In this document: piece by piece, positions 32,592-43,895 of the stretch
Numbering within the stretch: position 1 is the stretch's first letter
Layout: every line of letters begins with the position of its first letter
NCBI RefSeq assembly: GCF_019112545.1
Contig: NW_025064889.1
Span: forward strand, 411,329 to 475,328
Direction of reading: 5' to 3'
Length of the DNA stretch: 64,000 nt
Source of the DNA: Guyanagaster necrorhizus
Taxonomy: Eukaryota; Basidiomycota; Agaricomycetes; Agaricales; Physalacriaceae
The notes under the pieces: generated by a model
What the model was told of the DNA's origin: nothing
Seen by the model: the letters and a program-made list of their open reading frames with translations, nothing else
The model's database searches: none
Position numbers and translations under genes: made by a program

Positions 32592-34085
32592 ATGTTGAGG
32601 TCAAGAGACTGGTTCAGGCCGCTGTTCCAAAATTCTGGCACTTTAAATTCGCTCACTGCCTTCTCTCTCCGCCATGGTGATCCCTCATTACGTGCATTTC
32701 GACTCGGTATCGAGGTATCTCCTTGGTTTAAGCACTCAGAGTATGGTCAGGCAGGCGAAAACAAAGAACTTAGAGTATTGTTCTTTCGCATCGCTGCGCT
32801 TCTAAAGCGCCCAGTTCTTCCTCTATTTGTATTCGATGGACCTCATGCTACGAAGGAACGCCATCCCATGGAGAAGGAGCTGACGAGTGGCATGAAGGAA
32901 TTGGCAGAGGCGTTTGGCATCGAGCACAGGACTGCGTCGGGTGACGCTGTCATCGACCTGGCGTTACTCAACGCGCACGGCGTCATCGATGGCATACTGA
33001 CCGACGATCTGGAAGCCTTTCTGTACGGCGCTCACACTGTCATTCAAAACCCATCATCGACTCACCGCGGCGTACCATACGATAAGGGCAAACAAGAGCA
33101 GTATCTCGTCCATCGCCTTCCCGACCTCGGGTATAATAGAGCAAGCCTTATTTTCATCTCACGACTCTGCACCCAGATCGGAGCATTCGACTGCAACTTT
33201 ATGGAAATCGCTATCGAGCTCACCCGTCTGGGCTTCGCCGACTCGCTTCTCAGAGCAGCTACTACCATGAACCGAACAGAACTCAAAGCATTTATACCAT
33301 CCTGGCGCGCTGAGCTCATTCAGGAGCTCGCTACACCCTCCGACGTCTTCTCTCCCTCCTTGGCCCAATTCACGCAGTTCGCTCGCGTCTCTTCCTTCTT
33401 CCCCAACATCGATATGCTCCTTGCCTATGCCAACCCTGCCATCACCATATCCCACGACATACAATGGTCCCGTAGAGAACCGTCCCTGCCCGCCCTCGCG
33501 GCGCTATGCGAGCGATATTTCGAGTGGGGCTGGAAGTCGGAGATCGTGAAGCGTTTTAGGACGATTATATGGCCGTCGATTGTGATTCGGGCGATACGGC
33601 GGTACGCATTGTCGCCCAAACAACCTGTCTTCACACTCGGAGGGACTTTTGCTGGGACCCAACGCGTAGGGATGGATAATGATTGGATATTAAGGATTAC
33701 GAGCAAGAAAAAGGATCCGTTTTTCAATCATGAGTTGTTGTATTACGTCGAAGTGGATCCACGTATGCTGGTATATCTCGCAGAGGCGGGTGTGACTGGC
33801 ACAAGACAGCCGCTGCCGGATTGGAAGGCGCCTAAAGAGCCTGTGGATCCATTATCCCCGCTGAAAATGTGGCTTCCTGCTGTGTTGGTGCGAGAGGCAC
33901 GGCCAAACTTGGTGCAGACATATGAAGCATCGCTTGCTCTCAAGGCAAAGCAATCCCGTGCAAAGGCACTGAGCAAGGGGGAGAAGGGCCTCGTGGAAAA
34001 TGAAGTCCATAAAGACGAGGATGAAGTCCATAAAGATGAGGATGAGAATGAGGACTCGGTTTCCAAGGTCAGAGATAAGGATTAG
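32592..34085 (+). CDS. XPG/FEN1-like PIN-fold protein with degenerate active site
   Basis: An intronless frame of 497 aa if the ATG at 32592 is used. The XPG N region is recognisable (F-R-L-G-I-E-V-S-P-W-F, G-E-N-K-E-L-R-V-L-F-F-R, P-L-F-V-F-D-G-P), as is the XPG I region (A-F-G-I-E-H-R-T, G-V-I-D-G-I-L-T-D-D). In active FEN1/GEN1 relatives the first metal ligand is Asp (here Glu in I-E-V-S) and the G-E-A-E-A-E cluster supplies further ligands. Here that cluster reads G-D-A-V-I-D, and the glycine-rich H2TH segment is not recognisable. The usual M-G-V-x-G-L-W start is also missing. Likely not an active nuclease, perhaps a DNA-binding relic or recent pseudogene. The acidic tail has a tandem E-V-H-K-D-E-D repeat. 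Lack of introns contrasts with its neighbours. Confidence 0.75.
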   Translation: MLRSRDWFRPLFQNSGTLNSLTAFSLRHGDPSLRAFRLGIEVSPWFKHSEYGQAGENKELRVLFFRIAALLKRPVLPLFVFDGPHATKERHPMEKELTSGMKELAEAFGIEHRTASGDAVIDLALLNAHGVIDGILTDDLEAFLYGAHTVIQNPSSTHRGVPYDKGKQEQYLVHRLPDLGYNRASLIFISRLCTQIGAFDCNFMEIAIELTRLGFADSLLRAATTMNRTELKAFIPSWRAELIQELATPSDVFSPSLAQFTQFARVSSFFPNIDMLLAYANPAITISHDIQWSRREPSLPALAALCERYFEWGWKSEIVKRFRTIIWPSIVIRAIRRYALSPKQPVFTLGGTFAGTQRVGMDNDWILRITSKKKDPFFNHELLYYVEVDPRMLVYLAEAGVTGTRQPLPDWKAPKEPVDPLSPLKMWLPAVLVREARPNLVQTYEASLALKAKQSRAKALSKGEKGLVENEVHKDEDEVHKDEDENEDSVSKVRDKD

Positions 34086-34570
34086 GACAAGGACAGAGAC
34101 TGATGCCTGTTTATTTTCAGAAGAGTCGAAACAGGAGGAAAACTTTAGCTACGAAGACTGCATGGACACTCTGAAAATTGCTTAATTATGTTTACATGGT
34201 GAGCTCTGTTTGTGTTGCCCTATTTAATGATTGTTATGTTTGGGTAGATCTGGATTATCTATGTACTAGTATCTTATGCCGGTGTATGATGAAGTGTCTA
34301 CTACATCGCTAACAGTTTGGCTCGCAAGCATCTATCAAATTCCATTAAATGATGTCTTTCCGGTGAATGTTCATTTGGCGGAACATTACTGGCAGGATGG
34401 GCAAAGTAAAATTTTTTGCCCTCAACTGAGGGTCAATGTGGGCATTCTCTAGAATCCCCAAATTTTCCATCTGATGATCAAGATGGAATATGGTTAATGG
34501 TGAGGTATCTTCAAGTTAGCCCTACGTACTTCGTTTCCGGAACCCCCGCTCAGCACTGAACATGTATGTA
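34086..34570. other. Gap before the repeat island
   Basis: Non-coding stretch between the XPG-like gene and the first transposon end. Composition turns more AT-rich toward the right. Target-site dinucleotide TA of the next element is at 34569-34570. Confidence 0.5.
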
Positions 34571-34718
34571 CAGTCGACTCTGCCTTAACCCATGGCAGTC
34601 GGTGGACCCCCAAAACTATGGGTTATTATAGAGTATGGGTTACAGTAGAGTCAGTATAAGGATGTATTTTTAGCAATTTAACATGACAATTCATCTATTT
34701 TATGTATGTATCTATCAT

Positions 34719-35838
34719 CTAGAGGTATGGCAACAATTGATAAGGGAAATAATCAGTAATAGTGGTCAATTCCATGGAATGAAACTCTTCCAGGTGTGTC
34801 TGGTGACCAAAGTTGGTGAGAACAGTCTCAAGTTTGCAGGCAAATGGCTCATCAACATCTGCAACATATCTCCATAAGGCAGAGGCAGCAGTGAGTGCTT
34901 CTTTCCATGATGGTTTCTTGTCTGTTGCATCATCATCACCCCCATCACCACCACCATTCATCTCCTTTTCTTGCTCTGCATTTTGACACTCCTTGATTGC
35001 ATTAAAGATGTCTTCATCTGAATCCTCCAATGCAAAATCAATGAGCTCATCAATGGCCATCATGTTCTGTGATTGCAACACACCAATTCTCTGGAGATGG
35101 GACAATGAGTCTGTAACCTCCTTCTCAGCTGCTGCAAGATAAGTGTCTGAATCTCCTGTGTTCAGAAGTGATAAAACTGAAACAACTGGAGTAGAAGTTG
35201 ATGCTGTGGGATTAAGAAATAAGTCTGAGAGAATGCCAGCCTTGCACCAGCAGTTATGGATGATAGAAGCATCCACCTCATGCCAAGCAAGGTCAGCAAG
35301 TTGCATGGCCTTGAGCTGATTGATATCATAGATTTGAGCAGGAGAAACACCAGTGTCATAACAATCAATGGCACATTGCATGAAATAACATTGATAGTAT
35401 GCTTTGAAGTATTGAATGATATCTGTATCATCTAGCTGGACATGGGCAGTGAGATTTGGTGTGAAATTCACAACATGGATGTTTGTAAGATCATCTGAAA
35501 CACTGTGAGCACCAAAGTTGTTCTGAAAAAGCAATATCTTGTGGTTTGCTTGTCACATTTTCAAATCTCAATCTTTAATCCATTCCCTGTACAGAACTGT
35601 TGTCATCCAGGACTTTGCATTACTGCAATAATAGAATCAGAGTTGAGCACCTGATTTCTTTAGAAATGCTCATGGTCTTTCAGCTTTGCCAATGATGAAT
35701 GGCACATGCTTCTCAGACCCACTGGCATTGATTGTGAATACATATGTCAGACATTTCTTGCTTTCTCTGACTCCTGATGATGGTCTGTCTATGAGACCTT
35801 AATCTGGTGACATTCTTCTCAAATATAAGGGACAGAGG
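34719..35838 (-). pseudogene. Transposase of element A, C-terminal part (DDE_1)
   Basis: Reads on the minus strand from the Copia insertion point toward 34719. DDE_1-type landmarks are S-G-V-R-E-S-K-K, the second catalytic block with Q-N-N-F-G-A-H-S (Asp expected where Asn now stands), then L-T-N-I-H-V-V-N-F-T-P-N-L-T, F-K-A-Y-Y and Y-D-I-N-Q-L-K-A-M, and an acidic tail. Several stops lie upstream of 35534, mostly TGA where Arg (CGA) is expected. Dead. Confidence 0.8.
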
Positions 35839-36174
35839 TGTTGGATTAGCAAGCAGGAGCTCCATCATATCCTGCTGGTGGAGCTCAATACTCTTTTATG
35901 TCAGAATAGACTATATATATTGAATATGGTCCATCAAGCACCTTCACCATGTTTCTGCTTATCACTATGCTGTGTGAGGGTGAGTATCTACTTATATTAC
36001 TTTGTTTATGTTACTGATTGGTATCCTGTAGTCTATATTATAGCTAACAGTATACTCTATTAGGTACAGTGAATATAACACTGTGTTTCTGCTTATTGCT
36101 ATGCTGTGTGAGGTCTACATTATAGCTAACAGTATACTCTATTAGGTGCTACAAACACATGTCACTTTCTTAGA
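35839..36174 (+). repeat. Left LTR of Copia element 1
   Basis: 336 bp, nearly identical to 43560-43895. Contains a short internal repeat around GTCTATATTATAGCTAACAG near 36031-36050 and 36114-36133. The internal region starts with GGTTATATGG, the expected primer-binding-site position. Confidence 0.9.
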
Positions 36175-38355
36175 GGTTATATGGCCCTGAGAATTACTCT
36201 ATCCCATCCTTTGTACTCAAATGACCTCTGTTGTTGCTGCCTTAACTACAGGCCTACCATCAAATGTCCCCACACTGAACACATCTGGTGACAACTGGTC
36301 CATCTTCTACCTCTGCTTTTCCACTGGTGTTCAAGCCAAAGGAAAATGGGATCACTTCAATGGATCAAAGTCCAAACTCTCTCTCGCTGCACCCACAACA
36401 GCTCTTATGGCTGAGCTAGATGAATAGGAGAAAGATGAGGCTGTAGCCAAGAACCTCCTGCTCTCAAAGATCTCTGACTCAGTCACTATGAAGATTCAGC
36501 ATCTTCTTACAGTTGCTGTAGCCTGATCAAAGATCAAAAAAGAGTTTACTGATAAGAGTGGCTATGCACAAACCAACCTTTGGCAGCAGTTTATAGAGTC
36601 ACATTGCCTGGCCAAAGGCAATGTTTATGAGTTTCTTGACAGTCTGTCAATGAAATGGAAGTCATTGGCTTCTATCAGTGTCATCATCAAGGAGAAGGAT
36701 TACTACTCAACAATTCTCACCTCTATCCCTCTCTATCTTGCCAAGCATGCATTGACTTTCCTTATGGTGGCAAAGTTTTTTAGTTTCAACAAGGAAGTCA
36801 ATCCTGAGAATCTGATCTATGCCATTTCTGAGGAATATGACTGACTGGAGCATGAGCAAGCCAAGCATAATCAGCAGTCTGGAAAAGGAAAGGACTCAGA
36901 GCAAGATAAAGCCATGTCTGTTTCATCAAGCTTAGGTGGCAATAAGAAGAGCAAGAAATCTGGCAAAAAATTGTGCTGGAGATGTAGAAAGGAAGAACAC
37001 TTTAAAAACAAATGCTCTGAGAAGAAGTCATCAGACAATGACAGCAAGGCCTCTAGATCAAAGAGTGAAATAGCCAATGTGGCTGAGGAATTATCAGATT
37101 CAGACTGGAAAGCTGGTGGTGCATTCAGAGTTGATGATGCTAGTGACATGCCATTGCTGGCTGCAGTTTCTGAGTCAGATGAATCTGAAGTTGAGGGCTT
37201 GTCAGAGGACTTAGAGGATGAAGACAATAGTACTGACCTTTTTTTGGAGGTTGATGATGAGTTGTGAGATAAGCTAAACAGTGCATTATCCTCAGATGTT
37301 GACCAGAGTGATGTGAACTCCTTTGTTGACAGACAATCAGATACCACATCTGGTATGCCAACTTTGGAGGATATATCTGCTTCTGAAGAGTCAGTCACAG
37401 CCATTACCAACACTGTAAACTCACCTGATATTCAAATTCATACTGAACTCTATAACTCTGGCTGTATATGCCATATTTTCCCTTACCATGATGATTTCAA
37501 CTCATTCCAGTCTGTCTCACTCAAGGTATTCCATGCTGTGAACACTCAAAAATCTTCTGCAGCTGAAAAGAGCATGATGAGCATTGATGTGTCAAATGAT
37601 GCAAATGTGAGCAACCTGCAACTCACTAAGGTCATGTACTCTCCTGAAGTTGGCTATACACTTATTTTAGTTGGCTGACTTGACAATCTTAGTTTTGAAT
37701 TGACTTTTGATAATAGAAAATACATTATCTGTGCACTGGATGGAAAAGTAGTTGAGGTTGTCTCAAAAGATGATGGTGACCAATATCGGGTTTGTCATGA
37801 GAGAGATTTGGCTGGGACAGCTGAAGAGGTGCTTACTCTAGACTAATTGCACTGCTGCATAGGCCACATTTCACCTGAAATTGCTTGTCATCTGGTCAAA
37901 AAAGGCTTCATAATCAGAGTAAAGCTTGACAAATCATCTGGAGAACCACAGTTCTGTGAGTCATATGTTTATGCTAAAGCTACATAAAAGCCAGTGTCTA
38001 AGGCTCAAGAGAGAGAATATGCAACTGATATTAGAGGCAAAATTCACTCTGATTTATAGAGACCTGCATCCATGGAATCTCTGCATAAATACTATTACTT
38101 CATCTTCTTTATTGATGACAGCACTCATTGAGCTTACCTTGAATTCTTACACCAGAAGAGTGAAGCTTCCATGACATATAAGGCCTATGAAGCTCACATC
38201 TGCACCCAGCATGATCACTCTGTAAAAATCCTCTATTCAGACTGGAGGTGAATACTTCAACAAAGCATTTGTCTTGCATCTAAAAACTGCTGGCATAGCA
38301 AGGAAGATGACTGTGCATGATATGCCACAGTATAATAGAGTGGCTGAAAGATATA

Positions 38356-40168
38356 CAGTTGACTATCTCACAATGCATGATGTTGAAATGCATAATTCTG
38401 ACTTTGCATATGGATTGGGCTGGAATGCAGTTGAGAAGCAGGGAAATAGGCTAGAAATGCATATCACATAATACATATGGTTTTAGTTGGGAATATGCAT
38501 TGTCAGATCTAAAATTGTAGTAAGCCAATATAACATTGTGCATATATTAGAACAATAAACATAATTTGTTTGTATGGACTATGACAAACACAAAAAAAAT
38601 TATTGTAAAGTAATGCAGCCTATATCTCTATAAACATGCCTTCTGAACCAACATGAAAACCATGTGCTAAACCTGGAAATCCATATGAGCATACAAAACA
38701 GAAGGAGAAAGTCCTAATGTATACATCATCAGCTTAGCCTTCAAAGCAGATCTCCCACCCACACCTCACAACAGGAGACTGGCTCATAGTATTCAAACAT
38801 GTTGATAACCATTCTTCTCATCAACATGCTGACATTGTGGCACATTTTGCAAACTGAAAGGAAGGTGCACTGCTCTTTACTCAATCAACTCTTTTATGGA
38901 AACTAGCATCTTATACAAAAATTGAACAGCATGCAAATGAGAACTCTAATGCACTATCATCTAAAAAGTCTCACATTGTCATCTGACCTGATGTGGAGCA
39001 TGCTGTTGCATCCTGGTATCAGAATATGCAGCTTTGAGATGAAACTGTGACTGATGCAATGCTGATAGAGAAGTGAAATCAGATTGAAAATCTGATGAAT
39101 ATTTCAGAGGATCAGTGTTTGAAAAAAGAGAGATGGTTGAGATCATTCTGCAAGGCATGGAAGATTCAGGAGGTTCAGTGGCATGGAGAAGCAGGCTCAG
39201 TGGATATAGTGGCAGTGGAAAAAGAATGTATGCATCTTCACAGCATTATAGTGAAATATACAATATGGAACAGATGGAATATTGATAAATCTGATCTTGT
39301 CATTTTTGCCATCTCAGATCATACCTTGGCATCTGGTCCTATGAGTGGACAGAAACAGGACAAGTTCTATATCACCATGTGTTTTGCTGTGAATGCAGAT
39401 GGGAGTGAGCAGATACCAGTTGTTTTTATTGGAAAGTTGAAGCAACTGCAGTGTTTCAAAAAAAAGAGTCCAACAGCAATGGAATTCTATTATCAGAATA
39501 ACAAAAAGGCCTGGATGATGAGTGAAATATTTACAGAGTGGGTGAAGATATTTGATTTAAAGATGAAGAGAGAGATGCAACAGGTTCTGCTAATCTTAGA
39601 CAACTTTCAAGGGCATTCTATTGCTTATACACCCTATAACACAAAGCTGGAGTTCTTCGAGCTCAATATAACTCTATATGTTCAGCCACTAGATGCTGAT
39701 ATTATCTGCTGCTTCAAGGCACATTATCAGAATGCCATGTGTATCTATGCATTTGATCTCAATGATCTTGGAGAGTCTGAGATCTTTAAGCTTGATCTCC
39801 TTGAAGCTATGACTATTGCTTATGATGCTTGGGCAAATGTCAGCAGTGAAATGATAGCAAACTGCTGGAAACAAACAGACTTTAATAACTACAAGAGAAG
39901 GATTTGAGCTTATTCAAAAGCTGAAGGCATTTTGTGTTTCACAAGGTGATCAGGGTGGATTAGTACCACAGCTGAGGAATTTCAGAGGTGCATTATTCAA
40001 GGAGATGCATGGAAAGCTGACCCAAAAGCCACTGATAGCATTTTGGAGCAACAACAATGTTATCACATATCACATGTCACATCATATACTATTTTGGTTT
40101 TGCATAAATCTATAAATGCATATGGTTTTGGCATCTCCTGACCATATGCATTGTGAGATAGTCAACTG
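38356..40168 (+). mobile_element. Pogo-like DNA transposon B, nested in Copia 1
   Basis: The left end CAGTTGACTATCTCACAATG and the right end in reverse complement are identical over at least 23 bp, with TA on both flanks (38354-38355, 40169-40170). The element is 1.8 kb. It splits the integrase of Copia 1, so it arrived later. It belongs to the same broad pogo/Fot1 group as element A but its ends differ in sequence. Confidence 0.9.
39095..39907 (+). pseudogene. Transposase fragment of element B (DDE_1)
   Basis: A 270-residue open stretch with an HTH-like start (C-K-A-W-K-I-Q-E-V), V-N-A-D-G-S-E-Q-I-P-V-V-F-I-G-K, the catalytic L-D-N-F-Q-G-H-S and a third region Q-P-L-D-A-D-I-I-C-C-F-K-A-H-Y. 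The first catalytic Asp region (usually N-M-D-E-T) is not seen in this frame, and the N-terminal DNA-binding part is incomplete. Compared with element A it has fewer stops inside the core, so it may be younger. Confidence 0.75.
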
Positions 40169-42479
40169 TAATCACATAGTTATTGAAAAAATCAGAGCTA
40201 TACTGCATTTGAGTGGCTTACCTTACTTTCTATAGGCTGAGACTGTTCACTATGCTGTCTGGGTTCTCAACAGAACATCAATAAAGACTCTAGATGGAAT
40301 GACTCCTTATGAGGCTGTCACAGAGAAGAAGTCAGATCTAAAAAGATTGTGAAAATGAGGAGAGAAATGCTGGGTATGTCTTGAGACTAAGATTATGAAG
40401 CTGGATAGCTGCATATGTGAAGGTTAGTAGATTGGATTCAATGAAACAAGCAATAGATCCCATGTCTACTAGACAGAGAGCAAGATGGTGTCTGTCAAGT
40501 GAAATGTCTATTTTGATACAACTTGTATTGCCACTGACAATCTTAAAGGGGAGGAAGATATTGAGCTATATAAGATTCTATCAACATCAAAAACTCAGTC
40601 TAATCCACCTACTGCAAAGCCATCACAGGTGTCACCTACACTCAAAGCTCAGCCTACAGTCCAATTCATAGTTAAAAAAACCTATTCCAGACATATTTGA
40701 AAGCCTAGCCAGTGGATGCTGGATCTCATCTCTAGTAAAAGCAGTGTATCAGCATATCCAAGCAATTCTATAGTATCTGTTGGTGTTCAATTACTAATTG
40801 TCAATGAAAACAACAAACCTCTCAAGTTTGAGAGAGAGGGAGAAGCAGATTGGCTGATGATACCTGAGGATGCTGACTTCCTTGAGGAGTATGCTATGGC
40901 CATTTTAACAGCTGATGCAGAAGCCTTAGAGCCATGCAGTCTAGCTGAAGTAAAGTGTCAGCCTGATTAGCCTTTGTGAGAAGATGCAATACAGAAAGAG
41001 CTTGTGATGTTAAAGACTATAGGAACTTGGAAAATTATCAAAAAACCAGTTGGAGCAAATGTTGTGGGCTTAAAGTGGATCTTTCAAATCAAGAAGAATG
41101 CTGAGAGAGGCATAGTCAAGTTCAAAGCTTGCTTGGTAGCACAAGAGTTCTCATAAGTATCTGATGTTGACTACTTCAACACTTATATCTTTATTGCAAG
41201 GCTTGCATTAATCTGTTCAATTCTTGCTATAGCTGCAGCACTCAACCTAGAGCTCCATCAAGTCAATATCAAGGGCATATACTTAAATAGAAAGCTCACC
41301 AATAAAGAAATCATCTATATATATCAATCTCCTGGCTATTCTGAGCCTGGCTCTTATTCTGGTCAAGTCTGCCATCTCATAAAGACTCTGTATGATTTGA
41401 AGCAGAGTGGTTGTCACTGGTATCAATATCTCATTGAGATTTTAGTGATGCAGCTGGAATTCAAGCAATGTGATATTAATCAAGTCATATTTTACAAGCA
41501 AGAGGGCTGAAACTTGACTGTCATTGCTGTCCATATTGATGACTGCACTGTTGCAGCATCATCATTGCATCTAGTGCAAGAGGTAAAGGAAGATATGGCA
41601 AAATATGTGAAAGTCATAGATTTAGAGGAGCTGCATTGGATTCTTGGCATCGAGATCATATATGACTATGAGTCACACTCTGTTTTCCTTTTCCAATACT
41701 CATATATTGATGCCATTGTTTATCACTATAGCTTTGAAGACCTCAAACTAGTCTCTACACTAATAAATACTAATCTCCATTTGTCTTTCTTTCCTGCACC
41801 AGTCTCTATCTGAGAAATTGCAGTCATAAGAGATATTCCTTACAGGGAGTCTATTGGCTCTTTGATCTGGATTATGCTCAGGACATGCTCCGACATTGTA
41901 TTTGCTATGACAATAGTCTCAAAATATTCAACAGCTGCTGCAGAGGCCCATTAAAAGGCTGTAAAACATATATTTGCTATCTGAAGAGCATGAGAGATTA
42001 CTGGCTGATGTTTGAGGGAAATAGAAAGGTTTTGCATGAATATATGGATGCTGATAGGAGCATGGCAGAGGATAGGCATGCCATTACTGGATATGCTTTC
42101 ATGCTGAATGGTGAAGCTGTTTCATAGTCATCTAAAAAGCAGAAGATTATCTCACTTTTAACTATTGAGTCTGAATATGTGGCTGCAACACATGCATTGA
42201 AGGAGGCACTCTGGCTTCACAGTCTGCTCTCTCAAGTTTTCTCATCAATTACTGATGCTACAACTTTATTCTCAGATAATCAGTCTGTCATTGCACTTTC
42301 AAAAGATCATCAGTATTATATCTGAACTAAGCATATTGACATTCACTTTCACTTCATTCACTGGGTCATTAGTGAAGACTCCCTTTATCTTGTTTATTAT
42401 TCCACTGAGGACATGGTTGCCAATGCTCTCATCAAGCCTTTACCTTCAGCCAAGGTAAAGCACTTTGCCACTGAGCTTG

Positions 42480-42849
42480 TTAGGCCCAAACTCCACATGA
42501 CTATCAACATATGATAAACAGTTCAGAACCTCACACTTTAGATTAGACTGACTGAGTTCACTGATGTGTTAACAGAGGTGTGTGGTCAAGGTGTTTGCAA
42601 GTCGCTTGAGATAGAATGGTAGAGAATAAACTTTAGCTTGAAGCTGGGGTATTATAGCAAGAGTGTTAAGCCCAAACTCTATGTGACTATTAACACATGA
42701 TAAACAGTTTGGTACCTCACACTTCAGGTATGTCTGACTGAGTTCACTGATGTGTTAACAGAGGTGTGTGGTCAAGGCATTGCAGGTCGCTTGAGATAGG
42801 ATGGTAGAGAATAAACTTTAGCTTGAAGCTGGGGTATTACAGCGAGAGC
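42480..42849 (+). repeat. Two tandem copies of a ~186-bp unit
   Basis: Copies at about 42480-42666 and 42667-42849 both read from TTAGGCCCAAACTC/TTAAGCCCAAACTC to GGGGTATTA(C/T)AGC. They lie between the pol end and the right LTR of Copia 1, and the first overlaps the end of the RNase H frame. Confidence 0.75.
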
Positions 42850-43530
42850 TATGCTACTTAAATACTGTTCTGTTATCATGCTATAAATAAATGTTCACAA
42901 AAGCTTGTTGTCTTGCTGTTGTGCTGTTACCCCTGCTGTTGCCAGTCTCTCCACAAAAGCTATTGTCCTGCTGTGTGCTGTTACTGCTGCGCTGCAGTTA
43001 GAGGACAAAGAAGGTATTGTCTCTCTCTTTACAGCATACAGCAATGCAATAGGAGAGTGACCAACTGGGTTGCTGAGCTAAGCATTCCCATAGTCCTAAG
43101 TGCTGGCCTAAGCACCCTGACTAAGCAAAGATAGAGGTCATTTTCGAGGAAAAAGAAAAGAAAACCAAAAGAAATAGGAAAAATCGTAACAAAGAGCTAC
43201 ACTACTTAAATACTGTTCTGTTGTCAGGCTATTAATAAATATTCACAAAAGATATTATCTGTTGTAAAGCTGTTACTCCCTGCTGTTGTCAGGCTCTCCA
43301 CAAAAGCTGTTGTCCTGCTGTTGTGCTGTTGTCGTTGTATTGCATTTGGGAGACAAAAAGAGCAGTGTCTTTTCCTGCACAGTACACAGCTGTGATAAGA
43401 CAATGACTGACTGGGTTGCTGAGCTAAGCATTCCCACAGTCCTAAGCACTGGTCAAGCACTCTGACTAAGCAGAGATAGTGGTCATTTCTGAAAGGAAAA
43501 AGAAAAGAAAATAGGAAAAATCATAACAGA
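42850..43530 (+). repeat. Two tandem copies of a ~335-bp unit
   Basis: Copies at about 42850-43195 and 43196-43530 both begin with a CTACTTAAATACTGTTCTG-like start and end with an A/G-rich GAAAATAGGAAAAATC(G/A)TAACA(A/G)AGC stretch. They differ by small indels. They lie just before the right LTR of Copia 1 and have no coding motif. Confidence 0.7.
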
Positions 43531-43559
43531 GCTTAGACTTCACTCTGCTTGAGAGAGTG

Positions 43560-43895
43560 TGTTGGATTAGCAAGCAGGAGCTCCATCATATCCTGCTGGT
43601 GGAGCTCAATACCTCTTTATGTCAGGATAGACTATATATATTAAATACAGTCCATTGAGCACCTTCACTGCATTTCTGCTTATCACTATACTATGTGAGA
43701 GTGAGTATCTACTTATATTACTTTGTTTATATTACTGATTGGTATCCTATAGTCTATATTATAGCTAATAGTGTACTCTATTAGGTACAGTGAATATAAC
43801 ACTGTGTTTCTGCTTACTGCTATACTGTGTGAGGTCTACATTATAGCTAACAGTATACTCTATTAGGTGCTACAAATGCATGTCACTTTCTTAGA
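43560..43895 (+). repeat. Right LTR of Copia element 1
   Basis: 336 bp matching 35839-36174, preceded by a purine-rich GAGAGAGTG that serves as polypurine tract. Followed by the AAAGG target copy. Confidence 0.9.

Larger units (their letters stand above)
36221..42515 (+). pseudogene. Copia 1 gag-pol remnant
   Basis: Gag (36221-37267) has a UBN2-like region and a zinc knuckle C-W-R-C-R-K-E-E-H-F-K-N-K-C at about 36973-37014. The protease has N-S-G where D-S-G is usual (about 37456). The GAG-pre-integrase H-C-C-I-G-H and the integrase core run from about 37850 to 38350 and resume after 40170 (R-T-S-I-K-T-L-D-G). Reverse transcriptase is at about 41000-41800 with H-I-D-D in place of the usual V-D-D box (41535). 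RNase H lies at about 42050-42480. Most interruptions are TGA or TAG at places where Arg or Gln is expected, plus Arg-to-Cys changes, as produced by loss of CpG cytosines. Confidence 0.88.
35839..43895 (+). mobile_element. Ty1/Copia LTR retrotransposon 1
   Basis: Two direct 336-bp LTRs (35839-36174 and 43560-43895), both beginning TGTTGGATTAGC and ending CACTTTCTTAGA, enclose gag-pol on the plus strand. The flanking pentamers AGAGG (35834-35838) and AAAGG (43896-43900) are a target duplication with one G/A change. The element lies inside the transposase of pogo element A and is itself interrupted by pogo element B. Gag, protease, integrase, reverse transcriptase and RNase H remnants follow the Copia order (integrase before reverse transcriptase). 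Many stops make it non-autonomous. Confidence 0.92.
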
